DNA from: Klebsiella sp. BIGb0138
GTDB taxonomy: Bacteria > Pseudomonadota > Gammaproteobacteria > Enterobacterales > Enterobacteriaceae
Length of the DNA stretch: 64,000 bases
Reading direction: 5' to 3'
Assembly (NCBI RefSeq): GCF_004342285.1
Contig: NZ_SMCV01000006.1
Coordinates: 186,001 to 250,000 of the forward strand
Shown: piece after piece, positions 61,955 through 64,000 of the stretch
Numbering within the stretch: the stretch's first letter is position 1
Layout: each line of letters opens with the position of its first letter
The notes under the pieces: model-generated
Databases searched by the model: none
Told to the model about the DNA's origin: nothing
Seen by the model: only the letters and a program-made list of their open reading frames with translations
Program-made: the position numbers and the translations under genes

Positions 61955-61973
61955 GATAATGATAACCAATATC
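61955..61973. promoter_or_regulatory. Fur box in the yjjZ/diguanylate cyclase intergenic region
   Basis: GATAATGATAACCAATATC matches 17 of 19 positions of the Fur consensus GATAATGATAATCATTATC. A second overlapping Fur-like stretch (TGATAATGTTTATCATT, 61978-61994) continues it. It lies 19 bp before the yjjZ ATG and about 200 bp before the divergent cyclase gene. Confidence 0.8.
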
Positions 61974-62175
61974 ATATGATAATGTTTATCATTTGTCATG
62001 TTCTGTACGGCAGGATGTGCGGTTCTTTACGTTCGCGCTAATGACATATATTCATGAAGGTGATAAATTAAGCGGACGGCACTAATGCATTAAATTATTT
62101 GATCATTTCGTTAAAACCGTAATAAGGTTATTGCTTTTCATCGTCCATTTTTGGCAGCCATCATTTTGAAATTTA

Positions 62176-63246
62176 ATGACTAATAACGACATCCTCAATA
62201 TGACTGCACAATCCTGGCAAAAGCATTACCAAAAAAAATATCAGTATTCCTTACGGCTTTTTCTACTGCTGAATTTCATTTCGGCGTTTTTATCGCTGGT
62301 CAGCCCGCTGTTTAACACCGCCAGTTTTACCCTGCCCTGTACCCTGCTCGTGCTTCTCAGCACGGCCTTAGCGTTATGGCACTGGAAGTTCTCCCGCCAC
62401 AAAATCAATATTGCGCTTATTTCTCTAATCTTCGGCGTACTGTGGGCCTGGCATATTACCGAAAAGGCTTTCATGCTGGCGCCGCCGCATTTTAACTTTC
62501 TGGTTATTGCCTTATTAAGCATATTGTTTATTGGCGCTATCGCCTTTCCCAATAATATCATTGCTTTTACGCTGCACTCGCTGCCCACCTTTATCGCCTG
62601 CCTGATCCTGGCGGAAGGCGAACAGTGGCTACGGATGTCCTACTGCCTGGCTCTGCCCCTTGCTGGCATAACGCTGCAGAGCATCGTTCAAAAACGTAGC
62701 GACGCATTCACCCAGGGGCTAATGGATAAGCTATTGCAGGAACGTAACACCCTCAACGATCTCAGCATGCTCGACCCCCTTACCGGCCTGTATAACCGTC
62801 GCGGGTTACAAAACCGACTGGATACCATTCTGGCGGTGAGCGGTAATGACCATCATGTCCTGCTGCTGGATATCGACCATTTTAAAGCCTACAACGACCA
62901 CTACGGGCATATGATGGGCGATCAGGCGCTGATTCAGGTCTCGGCAGCGATTCGCAATGCCGTGCGCTCACGCGATATCGTCGCTCGCTTTGGCGGTGAA
63001 GAGTTTATGGTGCTGCTGACCAACAGCACGGCGGAAACCGCCTCTCTGGCCGCAGAGCGCATCCGCCAGCAGGTTTACGATTTGAAAATCCCCCATATGT
63101 TTAATGAGAGCGTCGCCACCAACGTCACCATCAGCATTGGCATGACGCCGCTGACGGATTCCGACATCGACAGCGCGCTGAAAAGAGCCGATACCGCGCT
63201 CTACGAAGCGAAAAATCTCGGACGTAACATTATTCTTGCCAGCTGA
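62176..63246 (+). CDS. membrane diguanylate cyclase (GGDEF domain)
   Basis: Predicted c-di-GMP synthase of the inner membrane, 356 residues. The N-terminal ~180 residues form about six membrane helices without a recognised sensor motif. The C-terminal GGDEF domain (~200-355) has DPLTGLYNRRG, LLLDIDHFKAYND (metal Asp), the active-site loop as GGEEF, and an upstream RSRD that fits the allosteric I-site RxxD five residues before it. All residues needed for catalysis appear present. The start is uncertain: the ATG at 62176 has a weak ribosome site; the ATG at 62200 is possible. Placed between yjjZ and fhuF, where E. coli has no such gene. Confidence 0.88.
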   Translation: MTNNDILNMTAQSWQKHYQKKYQYSLRLFLLLNFISAFLSLVSPLFNTASFTLPCTLLVLLSTALALWHWKFSRHKINIALISLIFGVLWAWHITEKAFMLAPPHFNFLVIALLSILFIGAIAFPNNIIAFTLHSLPTFIACLILAEGEQWLRMSYCLALPLAGITLQSIVQKRSDAFTQGLMDKLLQERNTLNDLSMLDPLTGLYNRRGLQNRLDTILAVSGNDHHVLLLDIDHFKAYNDHYGHMMGDQALIQVSAAIRNAVRSRDIVARFGGEEFMVLLTNSTAETASLAAERIRQQVYDLKIPHMFNESVATNVTISIGMTPLTDSDIDSALKRADTALYEAKNLGRNIILAS

Positions 63247-63313
63247 ACCCCCACCGCTGCACTGGCAGCAAGACGCTAACAAATCCCTTGCCATTGCCCT
63301 GACAACTTACTAG

Positions 63314-63333
63314 TATCACTAATCATTCTCATT
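63314..63333. promoter_or_regulatory. Fur box upstream of fhuF
   Basis: TATCACTAATCATTCTCATT, reverse complement AATGAGAATGATTAGTGATA, matches the common Fur-box form TGAGAATGATTATCA. It lies 23 bp before the fhuF ATG; fhuF is a classic Fur-repressed gene in E. coli. Confidence 0.65.
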
Positions 63334-63355
63334 AAGATTTGTATCTGGCGATCTG

Positions 63356-64000
63356 ATGGCTTACCGTTCCATTCCATTCAGCAACGACATTATCTGGCAG
63401 ACTCCGCTGCCGCCGGCTGAATATGCGTTGGCGAATGCCATCCGGGAAAAGATCTCCGCGCTACGCCCGCATCTGCTGGATTTTCTCCGTCTGGATGAAG
63501 AAGCCCCCCATTGCGCACTCACGCTGGCGGAGTGGTCTGAGCCCACGGCGCTCAGCTCGCTGCTGGCGACCTATTCCGATCATATCTATCGCAACCAGCC
63601 TACGGCCCTGCGTGAACAGAAGCCGCTGATTTCACTGTGGGCGCAATGGTACATCGGTCTGCTGGTGCCGCCGCTGATGCTGGCGCTGCTTAGTGAAGAG
63701 AATGCCATTAGCCTGGCGCCGGAACATTTCCACGTAGAATTTCACGAGACGGGCCGCGCGGCCTGTTTCTGGATTGATGTCCATGCGGATCCCGCCGCCC
63801 GCCGGCACTCGCCGCAAGCGCGTATGGAAACCCTGGTGACCCGCGCGCTGCAGCCGGTTGTTGCGGCGCTGGAAGCGACCGGCAATATCAATGGCAAGCT
63901 TATCTGGAGCAATACCGGCTATCTGATTAACTGGTATCTGGGTGAGATGAAAGCGCTGCTGGGCAATGAACAGGTTGCCGCCCTGCGTCAGCACTGTTTC
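63356..64000 (+). CDS. fhuF: ferric-siderophore reductase FhuF (partial)
   Basis: Cytosolic [2Fe-2S] protein that reduces iron in hydroxamate siderophores after import. The visible 215 residues start MAYRSIPFSNDIIWQ and include SDHIYRNQP, KPLISLWAQWYIGL, PEHFHVEFHETGRAACFW and KLIWSNTGYLINWYL, matching E. coli FhuF (262 residues). The C-terminal cysteine cluster binding the [2Fe-2S] centre lies beyond the window. The ATG at 63356 is preceded by a weak ribosome site and a Fur box. Confidence 0.95.
   Translation, partial: MAYRSIPFSNDIIWQTPLPPAEYALANAIREKISALRPHLLDFLRLDEEAPHCALTLAEWSEPTALSSLLATYSDHIYRNQPTALREQKPLISLWAQWYIGLLVPPLMLALLSEENAISLAPEHFHVEFHETGRAACFWIDVHADPAARRHSPQARMETLVTRALQPVVAALEATGNINGKLIWSNTGYLINWYLGEMKALLGNEQVAALRQHCF

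Noticed and set aside
61675-63355. Genomic island integrated at the leu tRNA genes
   Set aside because: tRNA-Leu genes are common integration sites, but no integrase, no repeated tRNA 3' end and no plasmid or phage genes follow; yjjZ and fhuF are the normal neighbours.

Overview
The window is chromosomal DNA of an enterobacterium. Gene order from carB to fhuF follows the Escherichia coli region that spans the replication-coordinate zero point (thr operon), read in reverse. Proteins are close to E. coli orthologues but not identical. The moderately high GC content, the extra MFS transporter between mog and satP, and the absence of several E. coli-specific genes point to the Klebsiella/Raoultella/Enterobacter group. 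The genus is an inference and no species call is made. Nearly all of the window is ordinary core genome; no IS element, intact prophage or CRISPR array was found.

Layout: 1-5.3 kb holds carB (cut by the window edge), carA, dapB and rihC, all on the minus strand. 5.3-11.2 kb holds the ribF-ileS-lspA-fkpB-ispH operon (minus), divergent from rpsT. 11.9-17.4 kb holds nhaA-nhaR and the heat-shock operon dnaK-dnaJ. 17.8-24.4 kb holds satP, an MFS transporter, mog, talB, yaaJ, yaaA and yaaX. 24.6-29.5 kb is the thrLABC operon with its attenuator. 29.7-31.7 kb holds yjtD, the small antisense frame yjjY and arcA. 31.8-36.9 kb holds creABCD and rob. 36.9-42.4 kb holds gpmB, yjjX, trpR, slt and ettA. 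42.45-43.17 kb is a gene-poor, hairpin-rich segment that has no counterpart I know of at this place. 43.2-48.7 kb holds nadR, radA, serB, smp and lplA. 48.8-53.3 kb is the deoCABD operon with its CRP/CytR/DeoR control region. 53.6-56.5 kb holds yjjV, yjjU, ytjA and osmY. 56.7-61.2 kb holds prfC, yjjG, rimI, holD and rsmC. 61.36-61.67 kb is three tandem tRNA-Leu(CAG) genes. 61.7-64 kb holds yjjZ, a membrane diguanylate cyclase and fhuF (cut by the window edge).

Functional themes are nucleotide supply and salvage (carAB, rihC, deo, yjjX, yjjG), aspartate-family amino acids (dapB, thrABC), translation and its quality control (ileS, rpsT, ettA, prfC, rimI, rsmC, tRNAs), envelope work (lspA, slt, ispH), and two-component control of redox and carbon metabolism (arcA, creBC). 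Regulatory sites readable directly include the thr attenuator, a sigma-32 dnaK promoter, a trp operator in the trpR promoter, a cre tag inside the end of creC, a pair of CRP sites 53 bp apart in front of deoC, an FNR-like site in front of arcA, and Fur boxes in front of yjjZ/diguanylate cyclase and fhuF.

The items most worth a second look are the 42.56-43.17 kb segment between ettA and nadR, the diguanylate cyclase that shares a Fur-box intergenic region, the yjjY and yaaY frames (apparently conserved small frames lying on promoters, one without any usable start), and a direct-repeat/hairpin module in front of yjtD.
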